Part shown: one piece after another, positions 16,476-26,837 of the stretch | How the letters are laid out: each line of letters starts with the position of its first letter | Position numbering within the stretch: position 1 is the stretch's first letter | NCBI RefSeq assembly: GCF_001542415.1 | Contig: NZ_LNCU01000010.1 | Coordinates: 217,786-273,007 of the forward strand | DNA: 55,222 nt | Direction: 5' to 3' | Origin: Bradyrhizobium macuxiense | GTDB taxonomy: Bacteria; Pseudomonadota; Alphaproteobacteria; Rhizobiales; Xanthobacteraceae | Made by a program: the position numbers and the translations under genes | The notes under the pieces: model-generated | What the model was told of the DNA's origin: nothing | Databases searched by the model: none | The model's input: the letters and a program-made list of their open reading frames with translations, nothing else

Positions 16476-18251
16476 ATGACCGATAAGAGCCACGATCCCA
16501 ATCAGATGACCGGCGCCGCAATGATCGTGCGCGCGCTCATCGATCACGGCGTGCAGCATGTCTTCGGCTATCCCGGCGGCGCGGTGCTTCCGATCTACGA
16601 CGAGATTTTCCAGCAGAGCGAGGTCGAGCACATCCTGGTGCGCCACGAGCAGGGGGCCGGCCACGCCGCTGAAGGCTATGCGCGCTCGACCGGCAAGCCA
16701 GGCGTGGTGCTGGTGACGTCGGGTCCCGGCGCCACCAACATGGTGACGCCGCTGACCGATGCGCTGATGGACTCGATCCCGCTGGTCTGCATCACCGGCC
16801 AGGTGCCGACCCATCTGATCGGCAACGACGCCTTCCAGGAATGCGACACGATCGGCATCACGCGCCCCTCGACCAAGCACAACTGGCTGGTGCGCGACGT
16901 CAATGACCTCGCCAAGGTGCTGCACGAGGCCTTCTACGTGGCGACCACCGGCCGGCCCGGCCCGGTGCTGGTCGATGTGCCGAAGGACGTGCAGTTCGCC
17001 ACCGGCACCTATCATCCGCCGCGCAAGTCGGACGTGCACATCTCCTACACGCCGCGCGTGAAAGGCGACGCGACGCAGATCCGCAAGGCGGTCGCGATGC
17101 TGGCCTCGGCCAAGCGTCCGGTGATCTATTCCGGAGGTGGCGTGATCAACGCGGGGCCGGAAGCCTCCAAGCTGCTGCGCCAGTTGGTCGAGGTGACGGG
17201 CTTCCCGATCACCTCGACGCTGATGGGGCTGGGCGCTTATCCGGCGTCGGGTCCGAATTGGCTCGGCATGCTGGGCATGCACGGCACCTACGAAGCCAAC
17301 ATGACCATGCATGATTGCGACGTCATGCTGTGTGTCGGCGCGCGCTTCGACGACCGCATCACCGGTCGCGTCGATGCGTTCTCGCCGGGTTCGAAGAAGA
17401 TCCACATCGACATCGACCCGTCCTCGATCAACAAGAACATCCGCGTCGACGTGCCGATCATCGGCGACGCCGCCAACGTGCTCGGCGATTTGTTGCAGGT
17501 GTTCAAGGCGGAAGCCAAGAAGCCCGACATCAAGGCGTGGTGGCAGCAGATCGCGCAATGGCGTGCGCGCAACTCGCTCTCCTACAAGAAGAACAACGAT
17601 GTCATCCTGCCGCAATACGCGATCCAGCGCCTGTTCGAGCTGACCCGGCGCAAGGACACCTACATCACGACCGAAGTCGGTCAGCACCAGATGTGGGCCG
17701 CGCAGTTCTTCGGCTTCGAGGAGCCGCACCGCTGGATGACCTCCGGCGGTCTCGGCACCATGGGCTACGGCCTGCCGGCCGCGGTCGGCGTGCAGGTGGC
17801 GCATCGTGACAGCCTGGTGATCGATATCGCCGGCGACGCCTCGGTGCAGATGACGATCCAGGAGATGTCGACGGCGGTTCAGCACGAGCTGCCGATCAAG
17901 ATCTTCATCCTGAACAACCAGTACATGGGCATGGTGCGGCAGTGGCAGCAGCTGCTGCACGGCAACCGTCTGTCGCATTCCTATTCGGAGGCGCTGCCTG
18001 ATTTCGTCAAGCTCGCGGAAGCCTATGGCGGCGTCGGCCTGCGGGCGATGAAGCCGTCCGATCTCGACGGCGCGATCAAGGAAATGATCTCGATCAAGCG
18101 CCCGGTGCTGTTCGACTGCCGCGTCGCGGCGCTGGAGAACTGCTTCCCGATGATCCCGTCGGGCAAGGCGCACAACGAGATGCTGCTGCCGGAAGAGGCG
18201 ACCAGCGAAGCGACCGCGACCGCTTTCGCCGGCGGCAAGGCGCTGGTGTGA
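16476..18251 (+). CDS. ilvI: acetolactate synthase, large (catalytic) subunit
   Basis: 591-aa ThDP-dependent enzyme, the first common step of valine, leucine and isoleucine synthesis. Catalytic Glu58 is in VRHEQGAGHAAEGYARSTG. The FAD-binding middle domain contains GLGAYPASGPNWLGMLGMHG. The ThDP/Mg motif GDASVQMTIQEMSTAVQHEL continues into NNQYMGMVRQWQ. The ATG at 16476 lies after the attenuator with GGAGCG upstream. The small subunit (ilvH) is not adjacent: a dehydratase-like gene and a repeat intervene. Confidence 0.96.
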   Translation: MTDKSHDPNQMTGAAMIVRALIDHGVQHVFGYPGGAVLPIYDEIFQQSEVEHILVRHEQGAGHAAEGYARSTGKPGVVLVTSGPGATNMVTPLTDALMDSIPLVCITGQVPTHLIGNDAFQECDTIGITRPSTKHNWLVRDVNDLAKVLHEAFYVATTGRPGPVLVDVPKDVQFATGTYHPPRKSDVHISYTPRVKGDATQIRKAVAMLASAKRPVIYSGGGVINAGPEASKLLRQLVEVTGFPITSTLMGLGAYPASGPNWLGMLGMHGTYEANMTMHDCDVMLCVGARFDDRITGRVDAFSPGSKKIHIDIDPSSINKNIRVDVPIIGDAANVLGDLLQVFKAEAKKPDIKAWWQQIAQWRARNSLSYKKNNDVILPQYAIQRLFELTRRKDTYITTEVGQHQMWAAQFFGFEEPHRWMTSGGLGTMGYGLPAAVGVQVAHRDSLVIDIAGDASVQMTIQEMSTAVQHELPIKIFILNNQYMGMVRQWQQLLHGNRLSHSYSEALPDFVKLAEAYGGVGLRAMKPSDLDGAIKEMISIKRPVLFDCRVAALENCFPMIPSGKAHNEMLLPEEATSEATATAFAGGKALV

Positions 18252-18274
18252 GGATGCCGGTCACAAATTCCCCT

Positions 18275-18374
18275 GTCATCGCCCAGCTCGACCGGGCGAT
18301 CCGGTACGCCACGGCGTCTCGATGTTTCTCGGACGCTTCTGGAATGCTGGATCCCCGCCTTCGCGGGGGATGAC
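18275..18374. repeat. palindromic repeat between ilvI and the dehydratase gene
   Basis: The left part carries GTCATCGCCCAGCTCGACC and GGGCGATCC; the right part carries TGGATCCCCGCCTTCGCGGG and GGATGAC. The outer ends (GTCAT/ATGAC) are inverted. It resembles a composite of two dispersed palindrome types. It breaks the ilv transcript between ilvI and the following gene and may process or attenuate it. Confidence 0.55.
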
Positions 18375-18402
18375 CAGTATGGAGAGCAGACAGGAAGCCA
18401 CG

Positions 18403-19389
18403 ATGTTTGACCTCAACGAGCTCGAGCGTGCACACGCCATCGTCGGCACCGCAGTGCCGCCGACGCCGGTGCATGCCTGGCCGCTCTTGGCCGAGCGGCT
18501 CGGCACGCGCGTCGTGGTCAAGCACGAGAACCACACGCCGATCGGCGCCTTCAAAGTGCGCGGCGGCCTGGTCTATCTCGAGCGGCTGAAGCGCGAGCGG
18601 CCCGATGTGCCTGGCATCATCTCGGCAACGCGCGGCAATCACGGCCAGAGCCTGGCGTTTGCTGCTGGTCGACACGGCGTGCCGGCGGTGATCTATGTGC
18701 CGCGAGGCAATTCGGTGGAGAAGAATCGCGCGATGCGCGCCTTCGGCGCCGAGCTGGTCGAGCACGGCGAGGATTTTCAGGCCGCGCGCGAAGAGGCGGA
18801 GCGCCGCGCGCAGTTCGCCGGCCTCCACATGGTGCCGTCGTTCCATCCGGACCTTGTGCTGGGCGTTGCGACCTACGCGCTCGAACTGTTTCGCTCCGCG
18901 CCCGATCTCGACATTCTCTATGTGCCGATCGGGCAGGGCTCCGGCGTCTGCGGCTGCATCATGGCGCGCGACCTGCTCGGCCTGAAGACAGAGATCGTCG
19001 GCGTGCAATCGACCGAAGCGCCGTCCTACGCGCTGTCGTTCGCCGCCGGAAAGATCGTGACGACGGAAACCAGCAACACCCGCGCCGACGGCATGGCGAC
19101 GCGGATTCCCGATCCGGACGCGTTCGCGCTGATCCGCAAGGGCGCATCCCGCATCGTCCAGGTCACCGATGACGAGGTCGGGCAGGCGATCCGCGCCTAC
19201 TGGACCGACACGCACAACCTCGCCGAGGGCGCCGGCGCCGCGGCGCTCGCGGCCGCGCTGCAGGAGAAGGGCAAGCTCGCCGGCAAGCGGGTCGGCCTGA
19301 TCCTGAGCGGCGGCAATATCGATTTCGATCTGTTCCGGACATGGATAGGGACGGATGCCGCGCCGGCCGCCAAGCGGGCGGTGGCGTGA
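18403..19389 (+). CDS. threonine dehydratase-like PLP enzyme
   Basis: 328-aa fold-type II PLP enzyme without the C-terminal ACT-like regulatory domain of biosynthetic IlvA. The PLP lysine lies in TPIGAFKVRGG, the Asn-containing ISATRGNHGQSLA loop follows, and GQGSGVCGCI is the phosphate-binding loop. It deaminates threonine or serine, or a related amino acid. Its place between ilvI and ilvH suggests it supplies 2-oxobutyrate for isoleucine, but family relatives have other substrates. The ATG at 18403 has AGGAAG upstream. An in-frame start 27 codons earlier lies inside the repeat and is unlikely. Confidence 0.85.
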   Translation: MFDLNELERAHAIVGTAVPPTPVHAWPLLAERLGTRVVVKHENHTPIGAFKVRGGLVYLERLKRERPDVPGIISATRGNHGQSLAFAAGRHGVPAVIYVPRGNSVEKNRAMRAFGAELVEHGEDFQAAREEAERRAQFAGLHMVPSFHPDLVLGVATYALELFRSAPDLDILYVPIGQGSGVCGCIMARDLLGLKTEIVGVQSTEAPSYALSFAAGKIVTTETSNTRADGMATRIPDPDAFALIRKGASRIVQVTDDEVGQAIRAYWTDTHNLAEGAGAAALAAALQEKGKLAGKRVGLILSGGNIDFDLFRTWIGTDAAPAAKRAVA

Positions 19390-19410
19390 CGAGAATGTAA
19401 GGGAACGACA

Positions 19411-19953
19411 ATGAACCAGCCCGCATCCGCCTACTTCCTCGAAGAGCGTCACGATCCCAACGAGACGCACACGCTGTCCGTGCTCGTGCAGAACGAGCCC
19501 GGCGTGCTCGCGCGCGTCATCGGCCTGTTCTCGGGCCGCGGCTACAATATCGAAAGTCTCACCGTGTCGGAGACCGAGAGCCAGAAGCACCTCTCGCGGA
19601 TCACGATCGTCACCACGGGAACGCCGATGGTGATCCAGCAGATCAAGCACCAGCTCGATCGCATGATCCCGGTCTATCGCGTCGTCGACATGACGCTGAC
19701 CGGCAACGCGATCGAGCGCGAGCTCGCGATGGTCAAGGTCAGGGGCACCGGCGATCACCGCGTCGAGGCGCTGCGGCTTGCGGATGCGTTCCGCGCGCGC
19801 GTGATCGACGCCACGACCGAGAGCTTCGTGTTCGAGATCACGGGCAATACATCCAAGATCAATCAGTTCATCGACCTGATGCGCCCGCTGGGCCTGGTCG
19901 AGGTGTCACGAACCGGGGTGGCCGCCATCACGCGCGGGCCGGAGGGGATGTGA
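19411..19953 (+). CDS. ilvH: acetolactate synthase, small (regulatory) subunit
   Basis: 180-aa regulatory subunit. The N-terminal ACT domain has HTLSVLVQNEPGVLARVIGL and FSGRGYNIESLTVSETE. The C-terminal domain has RELAMVKVRGTGDHRVEAL and ends near LVEVSRTGVAAITRG. It binds valine (feedback inhibition) and activates the large subunit. It lies 21 bp after the dehydratase-like gene and 3 bp before the methyltransferase gene, so it belongs to a continuous transcript. Confidence 0.96.
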   Translation: MNQPASAYFLEERHDPNETHTLSVLVQNEPGVLARVIGLFSGRGYNIESLTVSETESQKHLSRITIVTTGTPMVIQQIKHQLDRMIPVYRVVDMTLTGNAIERELAMVKVRGTGDHRVEALRLADAFRARVIDATTESFVFEITGNTSKINQFIDLMRPLGLVEVSRTGVAAITRGPEGM

Positions 19954-19956
19954 ATC

Positions 19957-20652
19957 ATGTTGGCGCGCGACTGGTACTACACGCAACGGCGGCGGGTCGG
20001 TCTCGATACGGCGGTCGCCTCGATCTATGGGCAGCATGACGACGCCGATCTCCGCGCCCGCCAGGCGCTGACCATGCTCGGCGTCAAGCCGGGCTGGCGC
20101 GTCGCCGATATCGGCTGCGGCAACGGCGTGCTGGCGACCGAGGCGGCCCTGATGGGTGCCCAGGTCGACGCCATCGATATTTCGCCGGCGATGCTCGGGC
20201 TCGCCGAGATCTACGCGCGCGACCGCAAGGCGCGGATCCGGACCGAGCCGGCCGGGCTGCTTTCGTTTGCCTACCAGCCGAATTCCTATGACCTGATCGT
20301 CAGCGAGTTCACGCTGCACCATCTGCCTGACTTCTGGAAGGCGGTGGCAGTGTCGCGGATCTTCAACGCGCTGAAGCCCGGCGCGAACTTCTATCTGCGC
20401 GACATGGTGTTTGTCAGCATGCCCGACGGTGTCGAGCGCGACGTCGAGGCCTGGGCCGACTTCTCGATCAAGAACCACGAATTCGAGCGCGAAAGCGTGA
20501 TGACCCACATGCGCGACGAATACTCGACCTTCGGCTGGGTGATGGAGCGGATGCTGACCGAGACCGGCTTCGCGCTGGTCTCCGCCGATTATCACGCGCC
20601 GTTGCACGGCACCTACCTGCTGCGCAAACCGACCCCGGACGAACAGATCTAG
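19957..20652 (+). CDS. class I SAM-dependent methyltransferase
   Basis: 231-aa methyltransferase with a Rossmann-like fold. Motif I is VADIGCGNGVLATEA, the acidic end of strand 2 is VDAIDISPAMLGLA, and the post-II region FDLIVSEFTLHHL-like is seen as YDLIVSEFTLHHLPDFWKAV. The substrate is unknown. The N-terminus LARDWYYTQRRRVGLDTAVA is unusual and aromatic-rich. The ATG falls 3 bp after the ilvH stop, suggesting translational coupling, yet nothing in the sequence ties it to amino-acid synthesis. Confidence 0.85.
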   Translation: MLARDWYYTQRRRVGLDTAVASIYGQHDDADLRARQALTMLGVKPGWRVADIGCGNGVLATEAALMGAQVDAIDISPAMLGLAEIYARDRKARIRTEPAGLLSFAYQPNSYDLIVSEFTLHHLPDFWKAVAVSRIFNALKPGANFYLRDMVFVSMPDGVERDVEAWADFSIKNHEFERESVMTHMRDEYSTFGWVMERMLTETGFALVSADYHAPLHGTYLLRKPTPDEQI

Positions 20653-20688
20653 ACCCGACCAGCGAAACCGAACCAAAGAAGAAGAATA

Positions 20689-21567
20689 ATGAAGCCGGCC
20701 GACGTTGGCATCGCCGTCATGGTCGCGGTGATCTGGGGGCTTGCGTTCGTCGCAAGCCGCATGGCGCTCGATGAGTTGCCGCCCGAACTGATGACGGCGC
20801 TGCGCTTCGGCATCGCGGCGGTGCCGTGCCTCTTCCTGTCCAAGCCGAAGCAGGTCTCGTGGCCGCTCCTGATCGGCATCAGCTTCACTTTGTTCCTCGG
20901 CCAGTTCCTGGCCCAGTCGATCGCCATCGCCCATGGCGTGCCGGTCGGGCTCACCAGCGTGATCGTGCAGAGCCAGGCCCTGTTCACCATCGGCTTTGCC
21001 GCGCTTCTGTTCGGTGAATTGCCGCCGCGGATGCAGACGATCGGCATCGCCATCGCCGCGGTCGGGCTGCTGATGATCTGCGGCACCGTGGGCTACGATT
21101 TCAGCGTCACGGCCTTCGCCATCCTGATGATCTCGCCGATCTCGTTCGCGATCGGCAATTTGCTGCTGCGGCCGGCGCAGGGCGCGCGCATGTTCGATCT
21201 GTTCGCCTGGCTGTGCCTGTGCGCGGCGGTGCCGCTGTTTGCCCTGTCGTTTGTGACGCTGGGAGCCGAGCCGGTGTGGCAGGCGCTGTCGCATCTGTCG
21301 ATGCGCGGCATCGTCTCGATGCTGTTTGTCGGCGCGATCTCGACCAGCATCGCCTATTGGCTCTGGGGACGGCTGTTGCGCGACTATCCGGCGGCGCAGG
21401 TGGTGCCGTTCGCGCTGCTGGTGCCGTTCGTCGGCTCGGCGGCATCGAGCATCGTGTTCGGCGAGAAATTCGGGCCGCTGCGGCTCGCGGGCATGATCAC
21501 CGTCGTCGGCGGCATCGCGATGATGCTGCTGTCAAAGCGGCCCAAGCCCGTGCCGAAAGTCGTGTGA
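20689..21567 (+). CDS. EamA/DMT family transporter
   Basis: 292-aa protein with ten predicted membrane helices in two EamA repeats of five. The first repeat starts at VGIAVMVAVIWGLAFVASRM; the second has ISFAIGNLLLRPAQGARMFD and ends in a basic tail (LLSKRPKPVPKVV). DMT members of this type, like YdeD/EamA, usually export amino acids and metabolites. Position inside the ilv region and 7 bp before a LysE-type exporter gene suggests removal of excess amino acids, but this is inference. Confidence 0.88.
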   Translation: MKPADVGIAVMVAVIWGLAFVASRMALDELPPELMTALRFGIAAVPCLFLSKPKQVSWPLLIGISFTLFLGQFLAQSIAIAHGVPVGLTSVIVQSQALFTIGFAALLFGELPPRMQTIGIAIAAVGLLMICGTVGYDFSVTAFAILMISPISFAIGNLLLRPAQGARMFDLFAWLCLCAAVPLFALSFVTLGAEPVWQALSHLSMRGIVSMLFVGAISTSIAYWLWGRLLRDYPAAQVVPFALLVPFVGSAASSIVFGEKFGPLRLAGMITVVGGIAMMLLSKRPKPVPKVV

Positions 21568-21574
21568 GGGGACC

Positions 21575-22183
21575 ATGTCGAATTCCCTGATGTTCGCCTT
21601 CGTCATGTTCTCCGTCGTGATGTTCTTCACGCCCGGCCCGAACAACATCATGCTGCTGTCGTCGGGGCTGACCTATGGTTTCCGCCGCACCTTGCCGCAT
21701 ATCGCCGGCATCACGGTCGGCTTCGCCTTCATGGTCGGCGCGGTCGGCGTCGGGCTCGGCGCCATCTTCATTGCCTATCCGGTGCTGCAAACGATCCTGA
21801 AATATGCCGGCGTGGCCTATCTGATCTACCTCGCCGCCGTCATCGCCATGGCCGAGCCGCCCGCCGCGGACAAGGAGGCGAAACCCGGCCGCGGCCCGAT
21901 GACCTTCTGGGGCGCGGCCATGTTCCAGTGGATCAATGCCAAGGGCTGGGTGATGGTGATCGGCACCATCACGGCCTATGCAGCGATTGCCGTCTTCCCC
22001 TGGAACATCGCGATCCAGGTCGGCTTGAGCCTAGCCCTGGGGGTGGTGTCCTGCACCGTGTGGGCCTTGTTCGGGACCGCGCTACGGCCGGTTCTGACCT
22101 CGCGGCTGGCCATCCGTGCCTTCAACGTCTTCATGGCCATCCTGCTGCTGGCCTCACTCTATCCCGTCTTCATGGACGCATGA
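21575..22183 (+). CDS. LysE family translocator
   Basis: 202-aa protein with six predicted membrane helices. It carries the family signature FFTPGPNNIMLLSSGLTYGF near the N-terminus and the central MFQWINAKGWVMVIGTITAY. LysE/RhtB members export amino acids (lysine, threonine, leucine and others). It follows the DMT gene by 7 bp and precedes ilvC by about 150 bp, so two different exporter types sit inside a branched-chain amino acid gene set. Confidence 0.9.
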   Translation: MSNSLMFAFVMFSVVMFFTPGPNNIMLLSSGLTYGFRRTLPHIAGITVGFAFMVGAVGVGLGAIFIAYPVLQTILKYAGVAYLIYLAAVIAMAEPPAADKEAKPGRGPMTFWGAAMFQWINAKGWVMVIGTITAYAAIAVFPWNIAIQVGLSLALGVVSCTVWALFGTALRPVLTSRLAIRAFNVFMAILLLASLYPVFMDA

Positions 22184-23356
<1,173 letters not shown>

Positions 23357-23369
23357 GCGTGTGATCGGC

Positions 23370-23398
23370 TCTCCCCGTTTGCAGGGCAAACGGGGAGA
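23370..23398. terminator. 12-bp perfect hairpin at the convergent ilvC/PilZ junction
   Basis: TCTCCCCGTTTG and CAAACGGGGAGA pair without mismatch around a 5-nt loop. It lies between the 3' ends of two converging genes and has no long T-run on either strand, so it may work in both directions or be a dispersed palindrome. Confidence 0.65.
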
Positions 23399-23405
23399 TG
23401 CCCTC

Positions 23406-23648
23406 TCAATCGAAGGCCACGCCGAGCCGGGTGGATTTGCGCCAGGCGACGTGGCAGGGCCTGTGCAGCCTATCCGCTGGAACCGCCAGGGTGAATTGAT
23501 CGGGGATGCCCGTCTGACTTTCGACCTGGAGTGCCGCGCCTGAAGCCGACAGGTTGCGGATCGTGCAATCGATGGCGCCGCCGCCGAACTCGATCGTTCC
23601 CGCCTTCAACACCCGATGTCTTGTACTCCGGCGTGCCTCTTCTGCCAT
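23406..23648 (-). CDS. PilZ domain protein
   Basis: 80-aa single-domain PilZ protein. The c-di-GMP-binding arginines are in EARRSTRHRV (RxxxR) and the second motif is IRNLSASGAAL (N-x-S-x-x-G), both intact. A likely beta barrel follows (FTLAVPADRLHRPCHVAWR). It probably binds c-di-GMP and modulates motility, polysaccharide or another output through an unknown partner. It is transcribed in the same direction as the DUF2336 gene upstream, with a 72-bp gap. Confidence 0.88.
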   Translation of the reverse strand: MAEEARRSTRHRVLKAGTIEFGGGAIDCTIRNLSASGAALQVESQTGIPDQFTLAVPADRLHRPCHVAWRKSTRLGVAFD

Positions 23649-23720
23649 CGTCCCGGCTCCATGCTGGCCTGACCGCCTCTGCGCGCTGAGCAGCGGCGCG
23701 CCAGAGGTCCATTCCTATCG

Positions 23721-24827
23721 CTACCCGACCGCCGTCGGCTGCTTCTCCAGCCTGTTGTGCAGTTGCCAGAACCGCACCGTGCGTTGCGCGGTTTCCAGCG
23801 ACAGCCGCCGATAATCGCGCTCGGCGACCTTGAGCGTCACCTCGTCGATCGGATGCGTCATCGGCCGCTTGCACAGGACGGTTTCGACCGTCGGCCAGTT
23901 CAGGCGCGCGGAGCGGCAGGGGATCAGGATCAGGTCGGAGCGGGGGCCAAGCATCAGCCGCTCGATCATCTCGATCGGCATGTCGTTGAGCACCGCGAGC
24001 GCGACGGTGACCTCGTCGAACTTGCCTGACTCGGCGAACTTGTAGACCGCCGCGTCGTCGAGCTCGTTCAACTGCTTCATCAGCTTGACCAGCTCTTCGG
24101 CGACGCCGTAGTTGCGGCGCGGGGCGGTTGCGCCCTCCTGGGCGATGTCGTTCAGGACTTTCCGGATCTCGTCACGCACCGCGGCCGGCGCGATCGCCAG
24201 CAGGCGGGCGCGCACCGCATCCTTGGCGCGGCGCAGCAGGTCGCGCAGCAGCTTGGCCGGAAGATCCAGGCGCAGGCCGAGGATTTCGATCAGCTCGTCG
24301 TCACCTTCGGCGCGGGCGACAATGTTGGAATAGCCGTCGTCCGAGAACTGCGCGCTGGCGTTCTTGGCGAGGCGCCGGATCACCTTGTCTTCGCCGCGGT
24401 TGATGATCACGTCGGTGACGCTCTCAGGCAGGTTTTCCCGTGCCGAGATCGCAAACAGATGGTCTTGCCCCTTGGTGCGGGCGATCTCGATCAGCGCTTC
24501 GTTGCTGAGGCGGCTGGATTGGGTCAGCACGTCGCCCGCGACGCTGATGTCGTCGTCCCATGCAAGGTACTGGATCACCTCGAACGGGGCGTAGTCGAGC
24601 GGCGCCAGCCGCTTGCTGAGCTCGGCCCGCGCACGCGTCTCGACGCGCGCGGTCAGCAGGCAGAGCACGTCGTCGAACACCTTCACCTGATCGTCGTTGA
24701 GGCGGTCGCCGTCATTCAGGAACAGGTCGGTGACCCGCCGCAGCGTCTGCACGCGCTTTGCGGTCGTCCCGTCCCGGACAGCATCTTCAAGTTCGGCAAT
24801 AATCGATTGTGCCGGCTGTTGCGCCAT
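23721..24827 (-). CDS. DUF2336 domain protein
   Basis: 368-aa, leucine/alanine/arginine-rich, entirely helical protein. It fits the alphaproteobacterial DUF2336 family of HEAT-like repeats, e.g. the repeated forms LSNEALIEIARTKGQDHLFA and VTDVIINRGEDKVIRRLAKN. There is no signal peptide or membrane segment. Family members often accompany c-di-GMP or two-component genes, which fits the PilZ neighbour, but no biochemical role can be read from the sequence. I start at the ATG at 24825-24827 (MAQQPAQSIIAELED); an in-frame start 17 codons upstream looks spurious. Confidence 0.8.
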   Translation of the reverse strand: MAQQPAQSIIAELEDAVRDGTTAKRVQTLRRVTDLFLNDGDRLNDDQVKVFDDVLCLLTARVETRARAELSKRLAPLDYAPFEVIQYLAWDDDISVAGDVLTQSSRLSNEALIEIARTKGQDHLFAISARENLPESVTDVIINRGEDKVIRRLAKNASAQFSDDGYSNIVARAEGDDELIEILGLRLDLPAKLLRDLLRRAKDAVRARLLAIAPAAVRDEIRKVLNDIAQEGATAPRRNYGVAEELVKLMKQLNELDDAAVYKFAESGKFDEVTVALAVLNDMPIEMIERLMLGPRSDLILIPCRSARLNWPTVETVLCKRPMTHPIDEVTLKVAERDYRRLSLETAQRTVRFWQLHNRLEKQPTAVG

Positions 24828-25175
24828 TGATCGGCAGCCTGTTGTTGTTGGATGGTACCCATGTGCACGATGCACCACTTGGCGTTACACGTGCGTTAAG
24901 TGGGAACCCGGTGCAAACACAGGTGCACTGCATCCTTAACGGTCGGCGACCAGTCATGGTTACCGAACTGCCATCGCCGACCATACAATTGATCTTCGAC
25001 GTACGACAAATGCGCCGCACCATGGCTCCGGCGCGACAAAACGCCACCGATCATAGCAGCCGTTAATGATGCGTCGTTGCTTTCTAAGGCCCGGCGTCCG
25101 CTGCTATCGTCAGCGCACAAGAAAGCGGCAGAGGAAACGACCCGACAACAAGCCCGCCAAGGGAGGACGAAACTC
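24828..25175. other. divergent intergenic region, no gene seen
   Basis: About 348 bp between the DUF2336 gene and the Liv-type binding-protein gene, which point away from each other. It must hold both promoters, but none is clear. A GTGCA-CGA-TGCAC palindrome lies at 24863-24875 and related 'ggtgcactgca' sequence near 24920. The purine-rich stretch just before 25176 contains GGGAGGA, the ribosome site of the plus-strand gene. Confidence 0.5.
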
Positions 25176-26417
25176 ATGAAGCGCTCGCCCAATAATTTCT
25201 TCTGGACGAACTCGATTCGGGCTATCGGGCTTGCCGCGGTCATCATGATCGCGAGCGCCGTGTCGGCTGCCGCGCAGAAGCAATACGATGCCGGCGTCAC
25301 CGACGCCGAGATCAAGATCGGCAACATCATGCCGTACTCGGGACCGGCATCGGCCTATGGCATCATCGGCAAGACGATGAGCGCCTATTTCCGGATGATC
25401 AATGACGCGGGCGGCGTCAACGGCCGCAAGATCAACTTCATCAGCTACGACGACGCGTACAGCCCGCCGAAGACGGTGGAGCAGGCGCGCAGGCTGGTCG
25501 AAAGCGACGAGGTATTCCTGATCTTCGCGCCGCTCGGCACAGCGACGAATGCGGCGATCCAGAAGTACATGAACACGAAGAAGGTGCCGCAATTATTCGT
25601 TGCCACCGGCGCATCGCGCTGGGGCGACCCCGAGCACTTCCCCTGGACCATCGGCTGGCAGCCTAACTATCGCGCGGAAGGCCGTGTCTATGCGAAGTAC
25701 ATACTGGAGCATTACCCCAATGCGAAGCTCGGCGTGCTCTATCAGAACGATGATTTCGGCAAGGACTATGTGCTCGGCCTCAAGGACGTGCTGCGCGACA
25801 GATACGACAAGATGGTGGTCGCGAGCGCTCCTTACGAGATTGCGATGCCGACCGTGGATTCGCAGGTGGTAGCGATCAAGACCGCCAATCCTGATGTCTT
25901 TCTCAACATCGCGACCCCGAAATTCGCGGCGCAAGCGATCAAGAAGGTCGCGGAACTCGGTTGGCATCCGGTGCATATCATGACCAACGTATCGGCCTCG
26001 GTCGGCGCCGTGCTGAAGCCTGCCGGTCTCGACAATTCTACCGGAATCCTTTCGGCGGGCTACCAGATGGACGTCACCGATCCGCAATGGGAGTCCCATC
26101 CAGGCATGCAGAAGTACCGCACCTTCATGGCGAAGTATTACCCGGAGGCGGACAAGGCGGAGAGCGGGCCGCTCACCGCCTACAACACATCGACCGCGCT
26201 GGTCGAAGTGCTGAAGCGTTGCGGTGACAACCTCACCCGCGCGAATGTCATGAAGATCGTGGCCGACATGGATTTCGAGATCGATACTTATATCCCCGGC
26301 ATCCGTATCAAGACGTCGCCGACGGATTTTTATCCAATCGAGCAGGTGCAGATGATGAGGTTCGGGGGCGAGAAGTGGGAATTGTTCGGGCCGATCATCG
26401 ACGGACACGCGGAGTAG
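25176..26417 (+). CDS. branched-chain amino acid-type ABC transporter binding protein
   Basis: 413-aa periplasmic binding protein of the LivK type (type I fold). A signal peptide covers about residues 1-35 (AVIMIASAVSAAAQ), then VTDAEIKIGNIMPYSGPAS, a stretch with YFRMINDAGGVNGRKINFIS, and the hinge/ligand region with KVPQLFVATGASRWGDPEHF. The ATG at 25176 has GGGAGGA 9 nt upstream. Such proteins bind amino acids, amides, urea or aromatic acids. No permease or ATPase gene is next to it, so it may use a transporter elsewhere. It is monocistronic as far as the window shows. Confidence 0.9.
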   Translation: MKRSPNNFFWTNSIRAIGLAAVIMIASAVSAAAQKQYDAGVTDAEIKIGNIMPYSGPASAYGIIGKTMSAYFRMINDAGGVNGRKINFISYDDAYSPPKTVEQARRLVESDEVFLIFAPLGTATNAAIQKYMNTKKVPQLFVATGASRWGDPEHFPWTIGWQPNYRAEGRVYAKYILEHYPNAKLGVLYQNDDFGKDYVLGLKDVLRDRYDKMVVASAPYEIAMPTVDSQVVAIKTANPDVFLNIATPKFAAQAIKKVAELGWHPVHIMTNVSASVGAVLKPAGLDNSTGILSAGYQMDVTDPQWESHPGMQKYRTFMAKYYPEADKAESGPLTAYNTSTALVEVLKRCGDNLTRANVMKIVADMDFEIDTYIPGIRIKTSPTDFYPIEQVQMMRFGGEKWELFGPIIDGHAE

Positions 26418-26568
26418 GCCGCTTCGTATCGCACTGCTTCACGCCGCCGATGTCGTGGCCGCCCGGATCGATGCCGGCGAATGCATGCGCAGCATGACGG
26501 AAACTCGGGCCAGGGAACTGGAACATCTTGGCCATCAGTGAGCCACTTTCCCGAGTCACCCCGTCATC

Positions 26569-26802
26569 ATGACTGATGGAAAGAACCAGAACGAACTGAC
26601 ACTGCTGGCGGAGGAGGCGCTGCGCGCCCACCCCGGATGCGACACGGCACGCGTGCCGGCGGTCTCCGCGTTGTGGCATGTGCAGGTCGGCCGCAATTGG
26701 GAAATTCCGAACGTGGTGCTCGGCGACAGCCTGATCAGCGACGTCGACCGGGCCGTGATGTCGGTTCATCGCCAGCTTGGCCGCAAGTTCCATCTGGTGT
26801 GA
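26569..26802 (+). CDS. conserved-looking hypothetical protein
   Basis: 77-aa soluble protein (MTDGKNQNELTLLAEEALRA... ending HRQLGRKFHLV) with mixed helix and loop, a single cysteine and no signal peptide. Codon use resembles its neighbours and I believe similar short proteins exist in bradyrhizobia, but I do not recognise a domain. The ribosome site is poor. It stands alone between the binding-protein gene and a broken TetR fragment. Confidence 0.5.
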   Translation: MTDGKNQNELTLLAEEALRAHPGCDTARVPAVSALWHVQVGRNWEIPNVVLGDSLISDVDRAVMSVHRQLGRKFHLV

Positions 26803-26837
26803 ACCGCGCGGCCCGCTTTCGCTTGAAAACGCTTTAG

